From: Eubacteriaceae bacterium
Lineage (GTDB): Bacteria; Bacillota; Clostridia; Lachnospirales; Lachnospiraceae
Direction: 5' to 3'
Assembly: GCA_902362875.1 (NCBI GenBank)
Contig: CABIYF010000012.1
Coordinates: 1 to 64,000, forward strand
Length of the DNA: 64,000 nt
In this document: positions 1 to 8,041 of the stretch, one piece after another
How positions within the stretch are numbered: position 1 is the first letter of the stretch
Layout of the letters: each line of letters opens with the position of its first letter
Made by a program: the position numbers and the translations under genes
The notes under the pieces: generated by a model
Seen by the model: the letters and a program-made list of their open reading frames with translations, nothing else
What the model was told of the DNA's origin: nothing
Database searches by the model: none

Positions 1-22
1 GTTCTCCGTCAGCAACTTTTAT

Positions 23-51
23 AGATTATCACATCTGACAGCTTATGTCAA
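23..51 (-). promoter_or_regulatory. Sigma-A promoter P2, downstream of P1
   Basis: The minus strand carries -35 TTGACA (46-51) and -10 TAATCT (23-28) with a 17-bp spacer. Together with P1 this makes two consensus -35 promoters about 100 bp apart, firing the same way. Tandem strong promoters of this kind often drive stable RNA or highly expressed operons. The gene itself is outside the window. Confidence 0.55.
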
Positions 52-129
52 GAAGTTTTTTCATTCTTTTCAGAAGCAAAACCAGCTTTGATGATATATT
101 TTTCCGCTGCTCTTTCAGCGACGTTGACT

Positions 130-159
130 ATCTTACCATAGCTGTATACAGTATGTCAA
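130..159 (-). promoter_or_regulatory. Sigma-A promoter P1 with embedded palindrome, reading out of the window
   Basis: On the minus strand a perfect -35 TTGACA (154-159) and a -10 TAAGAT (130-135) are separated by 18 bp. The spacer contains the perfect 10-bp palindrome CTGTATACAG (142-151), which looks like a repressor half-site pair. No minus-strand gene begins between here and the window edge, so the target lies left of base 1. A TTCGACA heptamer (178-184), the reverse complement of the Spo0A box, lies just upstream but may be chance. Confidence 0.55.
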
Positions 160-191
160 CAACTTTTTTCATCTTTTTTCGACAATTCTTT

Positions 192-437
192 TTACATCTT
201 TGAATAGGTTGTTTTTGCACTGATTCCTTCTACTTTTCCAAGCTTTCCAGCTAATGTGTTAATGATATCCTGTGGTGCATCGATTGCGATACTGATAATA
301 TTAACCCCCTTCTCGTGATATGGTATCCCCATTCGCCCTAAAATATACATTCCATAATCATGTAAAATCTCATTTACTGTTGCTGAAGCATCAATATCTT
401 CTACAATGATTCCTATAATTGCAATACGGCTTTCCAT
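192..437 (-). CDS. TM1266-family iron-only hydrogenase system putative regulator
   Basis: This 81-aa protein opens with a hydrophobic strand (RIAIIGIIVED), continues with a region rich in D, A and N, and has an IISIAIDAP strand in the second half. This is the pattern of the small ferredoxin-fold TM1266 family, related to the NikR C-terminal domain. Family members are usually found near [FeFe]-hydrogenase maturation genes (hydE, hydF, hydG) and are thought to regulate that system, although the biochemistry is unproven. Here no hyd gene is visible. The gene is the last of a minus-strand group after the 66-aa CxxC protein, with a GGAG Shine-Dalgarno site upstream. I recognise the family from sequence pattern only. 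Confidence 0.75.
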   Translation of the reverse strand: MESRIAIIGIIVEDIDASATVNEILHDYGMYILGRMGIPYHEKGVNIISIAIDAPQDIINTLAGKLGKVEGISAKTTYSKM

Positions 438-461
438 TTTATAATTTCTCCTTCTGTCTTT

Positions 462-662
462 TTATCTTCTTCCTTCAGATATATATCCCGCGTGAAATTC
501 CATGTTGATCTGTTTTAATTCTTTCTTTCCGTCAATATAATCCTGATACATCTCTATGATTCCTGCACTGCATCCATCGCAGGCCCCTGAAATGTTTCCA
601 ATTGACTTTGCTACGATTTCTTCTCTTTCTTCCTTGGTTGTGTCTTTGATAAGTAAACTCAT
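462..662 (-). CDS. Small conserved-looking CxxC protein of unknown function
   Basis: This 66-aa soluble protein has a charged helical N-terminus (SLLIKDTTKEEREEIV), a central CDGC motif at about residues 29-32 inside SGACDGCSAG, and a lysine-rich tail. The paired cysteines could bind a metal or form a redox disulfide, but no known domain is recognisable and I assign no function. The start is well supported by AAGGAGATAG upstream of the ATG. Its first codons overlap the stop of the upstream acetyltransferase gene by 4 bp, which indicates translational coupling. It sits directly before the TM1266-type gene, so a shared role is possible but is inference. Confidence 0.7.
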   Translation of the reverse strand: MSLLIKDTTKEEREEIVAKSIGNISGACDGCSAGIIEMYQDYIDGKKELKQINMEFHAGYISEGRR

Positions 663-1231
663 AACTCTATCTCCTTCTGTCTTAATTCAGAAAATGGTAT
701 AACTTCTTTCGGTGGCTGCTCGTGTTTCCCGATATATTTCTCCATCCAGACCATATCATACCATCTTCCAAACTTGTATCCACTCTTATAAAATGTTCCT
801 ACCATATGGTAGCCTAAATGTGTATGGTACTGCACACTGTTTTTTGTTACATATTCATCTTCTTGTTCTGGATATGTAATGCAGGCATCTACGTTAATAA
901 TATGTTGCATGGCAAGAACTTTTTCTAATGCGTTATAAAGCTTTTTCCCAATTCCTTTTCCTCTGGCATCTTTGTCAACATAAATGGTTGTTTCTACAGA
1001 CCAGTCATACGCTGCTCTTTCTTTAAATGCCCCTGCATACGCATATCCATAAATCTTTCCATTCTCTTCTTCCACAAGGTATGGATATTTTTTTAATGTG
1101 TTTTCAATTCTTTTTTCAAACTCTTCTATCGTTGGTGTTTCATATTCAAATGTGATTGCTGTATGTTCCACATAATATCTGTATATATCAAGTAATGCCT
1201 TCGCATCTTCTTTTGCTGCTATTCTGATCAT
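659..1231 (-). CDS. GNAT-family N-acetyltransferase, phosphinothricin-acetyltransferase type
   Basis: This 190-aa protein has the GNAT acetyl-CoA-binding signature ARGKGIGKKLYNALE at about residues 89-103. The preceding strand (ETTIYVDKDARGKG) and the HTAITFEYETPT segment near the N-terminus are typical of the PAT/YncA subgroup, which acetylates small amines such as phosphinothricin or methionine sulfone. The substrate cannot be told from sequence. The C-terminus is somewhat longer than in the usual 165-175-aa members, ending in a charged helix. GAGG precedes the ATG. The gene is 12 bp downstream of the choloylglycine hydrolase gene and overlaps the next gene by 4 bp, so it is mid-operon. Confidence 0.85.
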   Translation of the reverse strand: MIRIAAKEDAKALLDIYRYYVEHTAITFEYETPTIEEFEKRIENTLKKYPYLVEEENGKIYGYAYAGAFKERAAYDWSVETTIYVDKDARGKGIGKKLYNALEKVLAMQHIINVDACITYPEQEDEYVTKNSVQYHTHLGYHMVGTFYKSGYKFGRWYDMVWMEKYIGKHEQPPKEVIPFSELRQKEIEL

Positions 1232-1243
1232 CGTACTCGTCCT

Positions 1244-2215
1244 CTAATTCTGTCTAAAAATATGTTCCCCTTGTATCACTTCATATTTGATCAGATCAGT
1301 CCCCTCTAAATCTTCTTTTGTCATATCAACTGCGCTGATCTGATGATTATCATAGGTTGTATAATAGTAAATTCCTTTTTGTGTGTTACAGCAGGATGTG
1401 TAAAGTGTGATCTCATATTTTCCATTTACATCACAGCATCCTCTTTGCTGGTCCACAGAACCAAGAATATGGAAAAACTGACTGACACTTTCTGCCTCTG
1501 ATTCCCCTGATACAGAATGAAGTTTTGTAAATGCCACTTTCGCAAAACGAGAGGAAGATGATAAATCTCCCGGAAGTCCGATCGCTCCCATTCCACGGCT
1601 GTAAGCATTTAAATCAATATCTTCTGCAAACAGGTTCTCTGGCTGTTTTGGCGATAATCCCATATACTGGTTTAATAAAAACATCTGTATATCAAATGGG
1701 GGATTATTGGTCAGCACTCCAACTTTGTTTTCATAGATATGCATTCCATCTTCCATTGCTTCTACCGTAATTGCTCCTGTCTTATCCGCAATGATCCAGT
1801 GAAGCTGTGCTAATGGAAACTGCTCGCTGTATGGTGTATTGGTAAGATTCATATGATCTAATGCCATTTTTGCTTCGTCCAGTGTTGCACATGTTCCAAG
1901 AATCCATGGAATAAATTCAAACTGGGCAATATTTTCTTTTCCTTCTTCTACCTCATAATAAGAAGCATTCCCGACAAAATTAAGTCCTGCCATTGCAAGC
2001 CCTTTCTCATTAAATGCATCATAATATAATGGATCATTTCCAACGACGTGTGCCATTCCGATCATGGCGTAATGACTTTTTATGGATTCCCTGTGTCTGA
2101 AATCAAAGGAATAATTTCTTGGAGTGATCACAATCTCATCTCCATAAGAAAATTCATAATCTAATGTTCTTCCAAAATAAAAATCTTTTGTCTGATATGT
2201 TGCAGCTGTACACAT
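1244..2215 (-). CDS. Choloylglycine hydrolase family protein (probable bile salt hydrolase)
   Basis: This 323-aa Ntn-hydrolase has the catalytic Cys directly after the initiator Met (MCTAATYQT). Further family residues are Arg16 and Asp19 (FGRTLDYEF), the Asn motif VLTNNPPFD, and the SRGMGAIGLPGDLSSSSR segment with its conserved Arg. Length and motifs match bile salt hydrolases, which deconjugate glycine- or taurine-linked bile acids in the cytoplasm. Penicillin V acylases share the fold, so substrate is likely but not certain. No signal peptide is present. A strong AAAGGAG site precedes the ATG. It is the first gene of the operon with the acetyltransferase, CxxC and TM1266 genes, and it diverges from the MerR remnant. 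Confidence 0.88.
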   Translation of the reverse strand: MCTAATYQTKDFYFGRTLDYEFSYGDEIVITPRNYSFDFRHRESIKSHYAMIGMAHVVGNDPLYYDAFNEKGLAMAGLNFVGNASYYEVEEGKENIAQFEFIPWILGTCATLDEAKMALDHMNLTNTPYSEQFPLAQLHWIIADKTGAITVEAMEDGMHIYENKVGVLTNNPPFDIQMFLLNQYMGLSPKQPENLFAEDIDLNAYSRGMGAIGLPGDLSSSSRFAKVAFTKLHSVSGESEAESVSQFFHILGSVDQQRGCCDVNGKYEITLYTSCCNTQKGIYYYTTYDNHQISAVDMTKEDLEGTDLIKYEVIQGEHIFRQN

Positions 2216-2299
2216 ATTTCTGCGCTCCTTTTTATTTTTATCTATTCATAGCTGTTCCCTATTTTCTTTTCTAATATTATATATTATCATGTTATATAA

Positions 2300-2783
2300 T
2301 TGATAGCAAATAAAAACAAGAAAGGAGAAGTTTCAAAGGATACCCTGTATTTTTATGATAAAGTTGGTCTTTTAAAACCCGAGCGGATTGATCCCAAAAA
2401 TCATTACCGCTATTATTCTCACAGAAATCTTTGGCAGTTAGATGTTATCACCGCTTGTCGAAAGTTAAATGTCCCTATTGAAAAGATCAAAGAAATTCTT
2501 TCTTTTAAAGATAATCAGAAAGTTACAGATCTTTTAAATGAATACAAAGACGAAGCCCTTCGATTAGCAACATATTGCTCCTTCTAATATCTACACGATT
2601 CCATCTGGAAAATACGCTGTATGCACGATCAAAATTCATGGGAAATACGTTGATTTTTCTCACCTTTTTCAATGGATTGATTCTAATGGATATAAGACAG
2701 ATGCCATTTATGCTGACGAAGTTGGATTGCAGTTATTTGAATATTTTGATTTTTACTGTGAAATTAAAGCACATTTAATCTGA
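2300..2783 (+). pseudogene. Degraded MerR-family regulator (BmrR-like, with GyrI-like C-terminus)
   Basis: The first frame reads from a TTG at 2300 and gives GEVSKDTLYFYDKVGLLKPE and a MerR-type HTH wing (NHYRYYSHRNLWQLDVI). The first half of the HTH, with the usual ATG, is missing. It stops at 2585-2587. A second frame, overlapping that end and running to a TGA at 2781-2783, reads NIYTIPSGKYAVCTIKIHGK and continues through FQWIDSNGYKTDAIYADEVG to a FEYFDFYCEIKAHLI end, which is the C-terminal part of a GyrI-like ligand-binding domain. The long linker helix and the first part of that domain are absent. Two frames plus missing internal and 5' parts indicate a decayed gene. Its usual partner, an efflux pump, lies immediately downstream. 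Confidence 0.8.
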
Positions 2784-2821
2784 TATTTTACCTGTAATTA
2801 CACATAAAATTAAATTTGTTC

Positions 2822-2852
2822 TTGACTATGGAGTTACTCCATCCTTTAGGAT
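2822..2852 (+). promoter_or_regulatory. MerR-type promoter/operator of the MATE gene
   Basis: The plus strand has -35 TTGACT (2822-2827) and -10 TAGGAT (2847-2852), separated by a 19-bp spacer. The spacer contains the near-perfect dyad ATGGAGTTACTCCAT (2828-2842: two 7-bp arms around one base). An over-long spacer filled by a dyad is the hallmark of promoters untwisted by MerR-family activators. It sits about 30 bp before the efflux-pump start and 40 bp after the regulator pseudogene. Confidence 0.82.
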
Positions 2853-2880
2853 ATTTTTTCGAAAGGATGGTTAATGACTT

Positions 2881-4170
2881 ATGGAACATACACCAATTAG
2901 AAAATTATTGCTAAAACTTGCACCACCTGTGATGCTCTCGCTTCTTATTCAGTCCATTTATAATATTGTGGATAGTTACTTTGTAGCCAGTTATTCTTCC
3001 AAAGGCTTTCTGGCGCTCTCTATTATTTTCCCAATTCAGTTACTGATGACTGCACTTGCTACAGGAACTGGTGTTGGAATCACCATCCTGATTTCAAAAA
3101 TGGATGGTGAAGGAAAAAAAGGATCACAGGATCATATCGTAAAAACCGGAATCTTTGCTGGAATATTAAATGCTCTTGTTTTTGCTTTTTTAGGCTGTAT
3201 TCTGATCCGCTTTTATTATTCAATCTCTTCTAATATATTAACGGTACAAAATCTAGGGATATCTTACGCAAAAATCATCTTCTTGCTTTCTCCTGGATTA
3301 TTTGTGGAATCGGTCTGCACAAAGATTCATCAGGCAAAAGGAAATATGATGCTTCCAATGGCTGCTTTAGTCAGTGGTGCCATTCTAAATGTGATTCTAG
3401 ATCCTCTTTTGATCTTTGGATATTTCAATCTTCCTGAACTTGGAATCCGTGGTGCTGCATTCGCTACTGTTTTTGGACAATGGATTTCCATGTTGATCGT
3501 TTTGATTCCTCTTTTGAAGAGATACGATTTAAGGTCTAAGATATCAAAACATATTTTAGTTCGTATTTATCTGCTTGGTTTTCCTTCTATTATTATGCAG
3601 TCTTTATATACACTCTACATTGTCGGGCTGAATCTGATTTTAAAATTATTTAGTGAAGATGCGGTTACTGCACTTGGAATCTATTATAAACTACAGACAT
3701 TTTTCTTTATTCCCTTGTTTGGATTACAGCAGGTCATCGTCCCAATCATCAGTTATAACTACGCAGCAAAAAAAGAAAGCCGTGTAAACCAAATCGTACA
3801 CGACTCTCTCTTTATCTCTTATTTCTTTATGCTTCTTGGTGTGATCACCTTCTGGCTGATTCCTGATCCGCTGATGAAGATTTTTCATGCCGACCAAAAT
3901 GTCCTGAAGATCGGAAGAATTGCTTTAAGAATCATTGCTTTAAGTTTCCTTCATGCTGCCTATAATTTAATCTACGCAGTTTATTTTCAGGGGACAAACC
4001 GTGGTGGTGACAGTTTAAAAGTTACTGTACTTCGTCAGATCCTGCTTTTTGTTCCTCTGGCATGGCTGCTTCATTATCAAGGATTATTTTTTGTATGGTT
4101 TACATTTCCATTAACAGAAATGATCACATCTTCGTACTGTTTTTATTTAAAGAAGCACAAATGCTTATGA
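2881..4170 (+). CDS. MATE-family multidrug efflux transporter
   Basis: This 429-aa integral membrane protein has about twelve hydrophobic segments arranged as two related halves. The N-terminal half has the MATE signature PIRKLLLKLAPPVMLSLL, then QSIYNIVDSYFVA, and later AALVSGAILNVILDPLLIF. The second half contains FIPLFGLQQVIVPIISYNYA. Such transporters export cationic drugs or metabolites in exchange for sodium or protons, and the substrate is unknown. GAAAGGATGG lies about 8 bp before the ATG. Transcription likely starts at the MerR-type promoter at 2822-2852, whose adjacent regulator is broken. The pump may therefore be silent, constitutive at low level, or controlled by another MerR protein. 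It converges with the FUSC gene, with 8 bp between stop codons. Confidence 0.92.
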   Translation: MEHTPIRKLLLKLAPPVMLSLLIQSIYNIVDSYFVASYSSKGFLALSIIFPIQLLMTALATGTGVGITILISKMDGEGKKGSQDHIVKTGIFAGILNALVFAFLGCILIRFYYSISSNILTVQNLGISYAKIIFLLSPGLFVESVCTKIHQAKGNMMLPMAALVSGAILNVILDPLLIFGYFNLPELGIRGAAFATVFGQWISMLIVLIPLLKRYDLRSKISKHILVRIYLLGFPSIIMQSLYTLYIVGLNLILKLFSEDAVTALGIYYKLQTFFFIPLFGLQQVIVPIISYNYAAKKESRVNQIVHDSLFISYFFMLLGVITFWLIPDPLMKIFHADQNVLKIGRIALRIIALSFLHAAYNLIYAVYFQGTNRGGDSLKVTVLRQILLFVPLAWLLHYQGLFFVWFTFPLTEMITSSYCFYLKKHKCL

Positions 4171-4178
4171 TCAATAAA

Positions 4179-5255
4179 TTAAGCCTGATCACCAACCATG
4201 GTATCATCTTCCATAAAACTTTGAACAGCCATGCTGATCCTGCGGAAGATTTTATCAAAACCATATGCATACAAAGATCCAAACACATTTGCTGCGATTC
4301 TTAAGATAATCGCATTCTTAAGTCCAAACATACTTTCTGCAATATATAATGCACCAAATGTATTAAATACCGTCTGCCATGCATATCCTGCGGAATAGCC
4401 GACTCCAACTCCTCCGATCAATCCGATCCATTTGAAAATATGATCTGGCAGGGTCGCATGCAATAGAAGAAAGATCATACATCCAAGAATATTAAATGGT
4501 CCTCTTCGCTGCACGCGGTATTTCATATCTTTTGAAAATGGAAGCAATACAGACATCGTTGCAATTCCAATCCACATAACTCTTGGCATATGTACCAGCT
4601 CTCCGATCAACATCGCTGTCGAGATTCCAAGGGCTAATCTTAAATACCAATTGCTTCTCGTGGAAAACAGATGAAATTCTTTAAATAAATGAAGAAATCC
4701 TCTGCGGAATGTTCTGTTTCTGTGATTTTTATAAAAGACCATGGAACAGATAACTGCACCTGCAAGTAATCCATAAACTCTTAAAGTGTAATCATGTCCT
4801 GTTACATCATAACCATATAACAGTAGATATCCCAAAATAAATGTAGACTGATTTGACATGATCACATTATGGCAGCTTAAGATCATGATTGCCATAATAC
4901 AGGTAAAATGTATGCAAAAAGCCCATCCGGCATCAACTGTATTTGCAAGTCTTGGACCTGCTGCCAAAATTGCAAAGATCATAAAGATCACTGCAATGCT
5001 GTGTCTTGTATCAATTCCAAAATCGACCTGCCTTAGTATCATCAGTACTAATAATACAAGAACTCCTACAACACTGTTTTGTGAGCCAAAGATCATACTG
5101 TAAAGTGTCACGACTGCAAAACAAAATGCAACGACTAAATACACTTTAAAATTATATATTAAAATACGGTTTCTCTTTTCCTTTGGGTCATTGGCACTTT
5201 TAATCCATTGTTTTGAGCCAATTGAACTTAATTGTAACTGCTGATAAAAATTCAA
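4179..5255 (-). CDS. FUSC-family membrane protein
   Basis: This 358-aa protein has two blocks of closely packed hydrophobic segments (about residues 30-160 and 205-320), separated by a basic cytoplasmic stretch (KNHRNRTFRRGFLHLF). The second block contains LVHMPRVMWIGIATMSVLLP and a following YRVQRRGPFNILG turn, the pattern of FUSC / aromatic acid exporter-like membrane domains. Such proteins are thought to export aromatic acids or similar compounds, but no substrate can be inferred. The likely start is a TTG preceded by AAGGAGGAG at a good distance, and no ATG lies nearby in frame. It is a single gene, convergent with the MATE pump. Confidence 0.75.
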   Translation of the reverse strand: MNFYQQLQLSSIGSKQWIKSANDPKEKRNRILIYNFKVYLVVAFCFAVVTLYSMIFGSQNSVVGVLVLLVLMILRQVDFGIDTRHSIAVIFMIFAILAAGPRLANTVDAGWAFCIHFTCIMAIMILSCHNVIMSNQSTFILGYLLLYGYDVTGHDYTLRVYGLLAGAVICSMVFYKNHRNRTFRRGFLHLFKEFHLFSTRSNWYLRLALGISTAMLIGELVHMPRVMWIGIATMSVLLPFSKDMKYRVQRRGPFNILGCMIFLLLHATLPDHIFKWIGLIGGVGVGYSAGYAWQTVFNTFGALYIAESMFGLKNAIILRIAANVFGSLYAYGFDKIFRRISMAVQSFMEDDTMVGDQA

Positions 5256-5425
5256 TCAAAAACTCCTCCTTATCCTTTATTTATTTCAGGGTAGCAATGA
5301 GACATTTTACCTATTTTACAGTGATTCGTCAATACATATATTTTTTATATTTGACGTTTTACCTTATTTTTGCTATCATTTGTATGACATATTTGAAAGC
5401 GATAAAGAAAGGAGGATTTATCCTC

Positions 5426-5677
5426 ATGGCAATGAATTTTAACCAGATGTTAAAGTTTCAACAGATGAAAAACTCTCTGAAACGATTTGACAGGGATCAT
5501 CCAAAGTTTAAAAACTTTTTAAATGCGGTTACGCGTGAACAGGCACTTAGAGAAGGCGCTGTCATTGAACTGTCTGTAACTTCTCCAGAAGGAAAGAATT
5601 ACTGTTCTAATATTAAACTAAATGCTGAAGATATCGAACTTATCAATCAGTTAAAAACTATGAATCCAAATAACTAA
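5426..5677 (+). CDS. Small conserved-looking protein of unknown function
   Basis: I start this 83-aa protein at the ATG at 5426, because an AAAGGAGG site (5407-5414) lies 11 bp upstream. The longer open frame back to 5213 would overlap the FUSC start and contains unlikely sequence. The protein has a helical, basic N-terminal half (NFNQMLKFQQMKNSLKRFDRDHPKF) and then a strand-rich segment (GAVIELSVTSPEGKNY), ending in an acidic helix. There is no signal peptide, membrane segment or cysteine cluster. I do not recognise a characterised family. It lies just upstream of the pcrA-like gene, but that gene has its own promoter. Confidence 0.65.
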   Translation: MAMNFNQMLKFQQMKNSLKRFDRDHPKFKNFLNAVTREQALREGAVIELSVTSPEGKNYCSNIKLNAEDIELINQLKTMNPNN

Positions 5678-5689
5678 ATTTGAAACCAC

Positions 5690-5718
5690 TTGTCTTCCCG
5701 TAGTCTGTTGGGTATAAT
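5690..5718 (+). promoter_or_regulatory. Promoter of the PcrA/UvrD-like helicase gene
   Basis: -35 TTGTCT (5690-5695) and a consensus -10 TATAAT (5713-5718) are 17 bp apart. Transcription would begin near 5725, which rules out translation from codons before that point and supports the downstream TTG start at 5756, preceded by GGGAGG. Confidence 0.7.
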
Positions 5719-5755
5719 AGAACATATCGAACATACATACGGGAGGTTTTTTATT

Positions 5756-7909
5756 TTGGAACAATTACTTCAACAATTAAACAACTCACAATTCGAAGCT
5801 GTTACATCCACAGAAGGATTTATCCGCGTGATCGCAGGTGCAGGATCTGGAAAAACCCGTGCCTTATCTTACAGATTCGCTTTTCTTGTGAATGAAATAG
5901 GAATTCTTCCCGGTAATATACTCTGTGTTACATTCACCAACAAATCAGCAAACGAAATGCGCCAGCGTATTCATAAATTAACTGGGGATAATGACACGGG
6001 GTATATCAATACTTTTCATGGTTTTTGTATATCCATTCTTCAGGAAGACAGCCATGCTGTACAATATCCAAAAAGTTTTCTTGTCTTAGATAATCAGGAT
6101 ATTGATTCCATGCTAAAGATCATCTATGAAGAACGAGGTCTTACTCTTCGTCATATGACATTTTCCAAAGCAAGAGACATGATTGAAATGTTCAAATTAA
6201 AGAAGTATCCAGAATATTATATGGATCTTATTACAATGTCTCTGGATACTCTTCGTCAAAAATATTTAGAGGCTAAAGATGTTTACCATATTATTTTCTA
6301 CGGATATTTATATCAGCAAAAGAAATGTTTCGGACTGGATTATAACGACCTGTTGAAATTCGCTCTTTATATCTTTAACAACCACAAGGATATCCGTCTA
6401 AAATGGCAGAAACGTCTGGAATATATTATGATCGATGAGTTTCAGGATATCGATAAGATTCAGTATCAATTGATGAAAGTATTATGCGGATATCACAAAA
6501 ACTTATTTGTCGTCGGTGATCCCGACCAGACAATTTATTCATGGCGTGGTGCTGATGTAAATTTCTTAATGGATTTTGATAAGAAATTCCCAGACGTCAA
6601 GACGATCATGATGAACGAAAACTATCGTTCTACTCCACAGATTCTTTCTGTCTGCAATTCACTGATCAGCAAGAATAAACACCGCATCAAAAAAGATCTT
6701 CTTCCTATGTGCCCTAATGATAAATCTGTCCTTTATTATCATGCTGACACTTCGGAGGAGGAAGCTTTATGGATTGCAAACCAGATCAAAAGCCTTCATG
6801 ATCATGGCACTTCTTACAAGGATATCACCATTCTTTATCGTGCACACTACGTGACAAGGCTTTTAGAAGAAAGATTTTTAAAAGATGAAATCCCTTACAC
6901 CATTTACAGCGGCATTCAGTTTTTTGACAGAATGGAGATTAAAGATGCTCTGTCCTATCTTCGTATGATCACATTTAAAGACGATCTGTCATTCCTAAGG
7001 ATCGTGAATGTCCCAAAACGTAATATCGGACAAAAGCGGATTGCTTTTCTTCAGGAATATGTTGAGAATCATCAATGTTCTTATTTTGAGGCACTAAAGG
7101 AAAACTGCGACCATCCGATTTTTAAAGGCACCGGTGCAAAGGAATTTATTGCACTGATCAATGCTTTTTCTTCCAATTATGAGCAGCGAACCATTTCTGA
7201 GGTATTAGCGGATATTTTAGATCAGAGTGGTTATGAGACTATGCTTCGAACTATGGGAAGCCAGGAACGTCTGGATAATCTTGCTGAATTAAAACAATCT
7301 GTTTATGATTATGAGATTTCTTGTGGTGAGGAAGCACTCCTTCCTGATTATCTCGCTCATGTTGCCTTATTTACAAATAGTGATACGAATGATACTTCCG
7401 ATAAGGTAAAACTTATGACTGTCCATACAGCAAAAGGGCTTGAATTTCCACATGTCTTTTTATGTGCCATGAATGAAGGTATTTTCCCATCCAGAAAAAC
7501 CTTAACATTGGAAGGTATGGAAGAAGAACGTCGTCTTTCCTTTGTCGCAATGACACGTGCCATGAAACGATTATATTTAAGTGAAGCACACGGACGGAAT
7601 TTTGATGGTTCTATCCGTTATCCTTCCAGATTTATCTTTGATATTGAATCAAAATCTTTGGAACACGTCAAGGAACCTGACGAATCTCTCGTTACAGAAG
7701 CACAAAATTACATTCGTTACAACACTACAAATTTAGATGGATATATGCCAGATCAAAGTTTTCATGTTGGAGATAAAATCTCTCATAATGTTTTCGGTAT
7801 TGGAAGGATCAAGTCCATCCTTTCTGATCGTAATGCCTATATGATCAAATTCGATCAGATGGAGACTCCACGAATGATCTCTTTCCGTGTACCGATCAAA
7901 AAAATCTGA
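5756..7909 (+). CDS. pcrA: ATP-dependent DNA helicase, UvrD/PcrA type
   Basis: This superfamily 1A helicase of 717 aa has a Walker A AGAGSGKT at about residues 27-34, the FTNKSANEMRQR motif Ia, the Walker B/DExQ box IDEFQDID, and VVGDPDQTIYSWRGAD. Motif V is HTAKGLEFPHVF and motif VI is SFVAMTRAMKRLYL. The C-terminus carries VGDKISHNVFGIGRIKSI, which resembles the Tudor-like tail that lets PcrA bind RNA polymerase. PcrA-type helicases unwind DNA 3' to 5' in repair and in clearing RecA or stalled polymerase. The TTG start at 5756 is chosen because GGGAGG lies 9 bp upstream and the promoter ends at 5718. It may be a second UvrD-like helicase in the genome rather than the main PcrA. Confidence 0.88.
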   Translation: MEQLLQQLNNSQFEAVTSTEGFIRVIAGAGSGKTRALSYRFAFLVNEIGILPGNILCVTFTNKSANEMRQRIHKLTGDNDTGYINTFHGFCISILQEDSHAVQYPKSFLVLDNQDIDSMLKIIYEERGLTLRHMTFSKARDMIEMFKLKKYPEYYMDLITMSLDTLRQKYLEAKDVYHIIFYGYLYQQKKCFGLDYNDLLKFALYIFNNHKDIRLKWQKRLEYIMIDEFQDIDKIQYQLMKVLCGYHKNLFVVGDPDQTIYSWRGADVNFLMDFDKKFPDVKTIMMNENYRSTPQILSVCNSLISKNKHRIKKDLLPMCPNDKSVLYYHADTSEEEALWIANQIKSLHDHGTSYKDITILYRAHYVTRLLEERFLKDEIPYTIYSGIQFFDRMEIKDALSYLRMITFKDDLSFLRIVNVPKRNIGQKRIAFLQEYVENHQCSYFEALKENCDHPIFKGTGAKEFIALINAFSSNYEQRTISEVLADILDQSGYETMLRTMGSQERLDNLAELKQSVYDYEISCGEEALLPDYLAHVALFTNSDTNDTSDKVKLMTVHTAKGLEFPHVFLCAMNEGIFPSRKTLTLEGMEEERRLSFVAMTRAMKRLYLSEAHGRNFDGSIRYPSRFIFDIESKSLEHVKEPDESLVTEAQNYIRYNTTNLDGYMPDQSFHVGDKISHNVFGIGRIKSILSDRNAYMIKFDQMETPRMISFRVPIKKI

Positions 7910-7980
7910 TTTCATAATATATGACTATTTCATTTCTATGATATGTGATGAAACAGATCAAATTTCAGAAACTTATATAC

Positions 7981-8020
7981 AAAAAGAATCCCTTATTTTT
8001 AATTTTAAGGGATTCTTTTT
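7981..8020. terminator. Bidirectional rho-independent terminator
   Basis: Perfect 15-bp inverted arms (7981-7995 and 8006-8020, core GAATCCCTTA / TAAGGGATTC) flank a 10-nt loop, with A and T runs on the two outer edges. It lies between the convergent helicase and thiW genes and can stop transcripts from both sides. Confidence 0.9.
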
Positions 8021-8041
8021 ATTGATTCTTTAAATATTAAG

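Noticed and set aside
2575..2778. A 67-codon plus-strand frame after the MerR fragment
   Set aside because: It is a shadow. The protein-like reading in this stretch is a different frame, the GyrI-like end of the MerR pseudogene.
5213..5425. N-terminal extension of the small 83-aa protein
   Set aside because: It would overlap the FUSC start, has no ribosome-binding site, and a strong AAAGGAGG precedes the ATG at 5426.
5690..5755. Upstream extension of the helicase gene
   Set aside because: The promoter -35 and -10 lie inside it, so it cannot be translated from that transcript.
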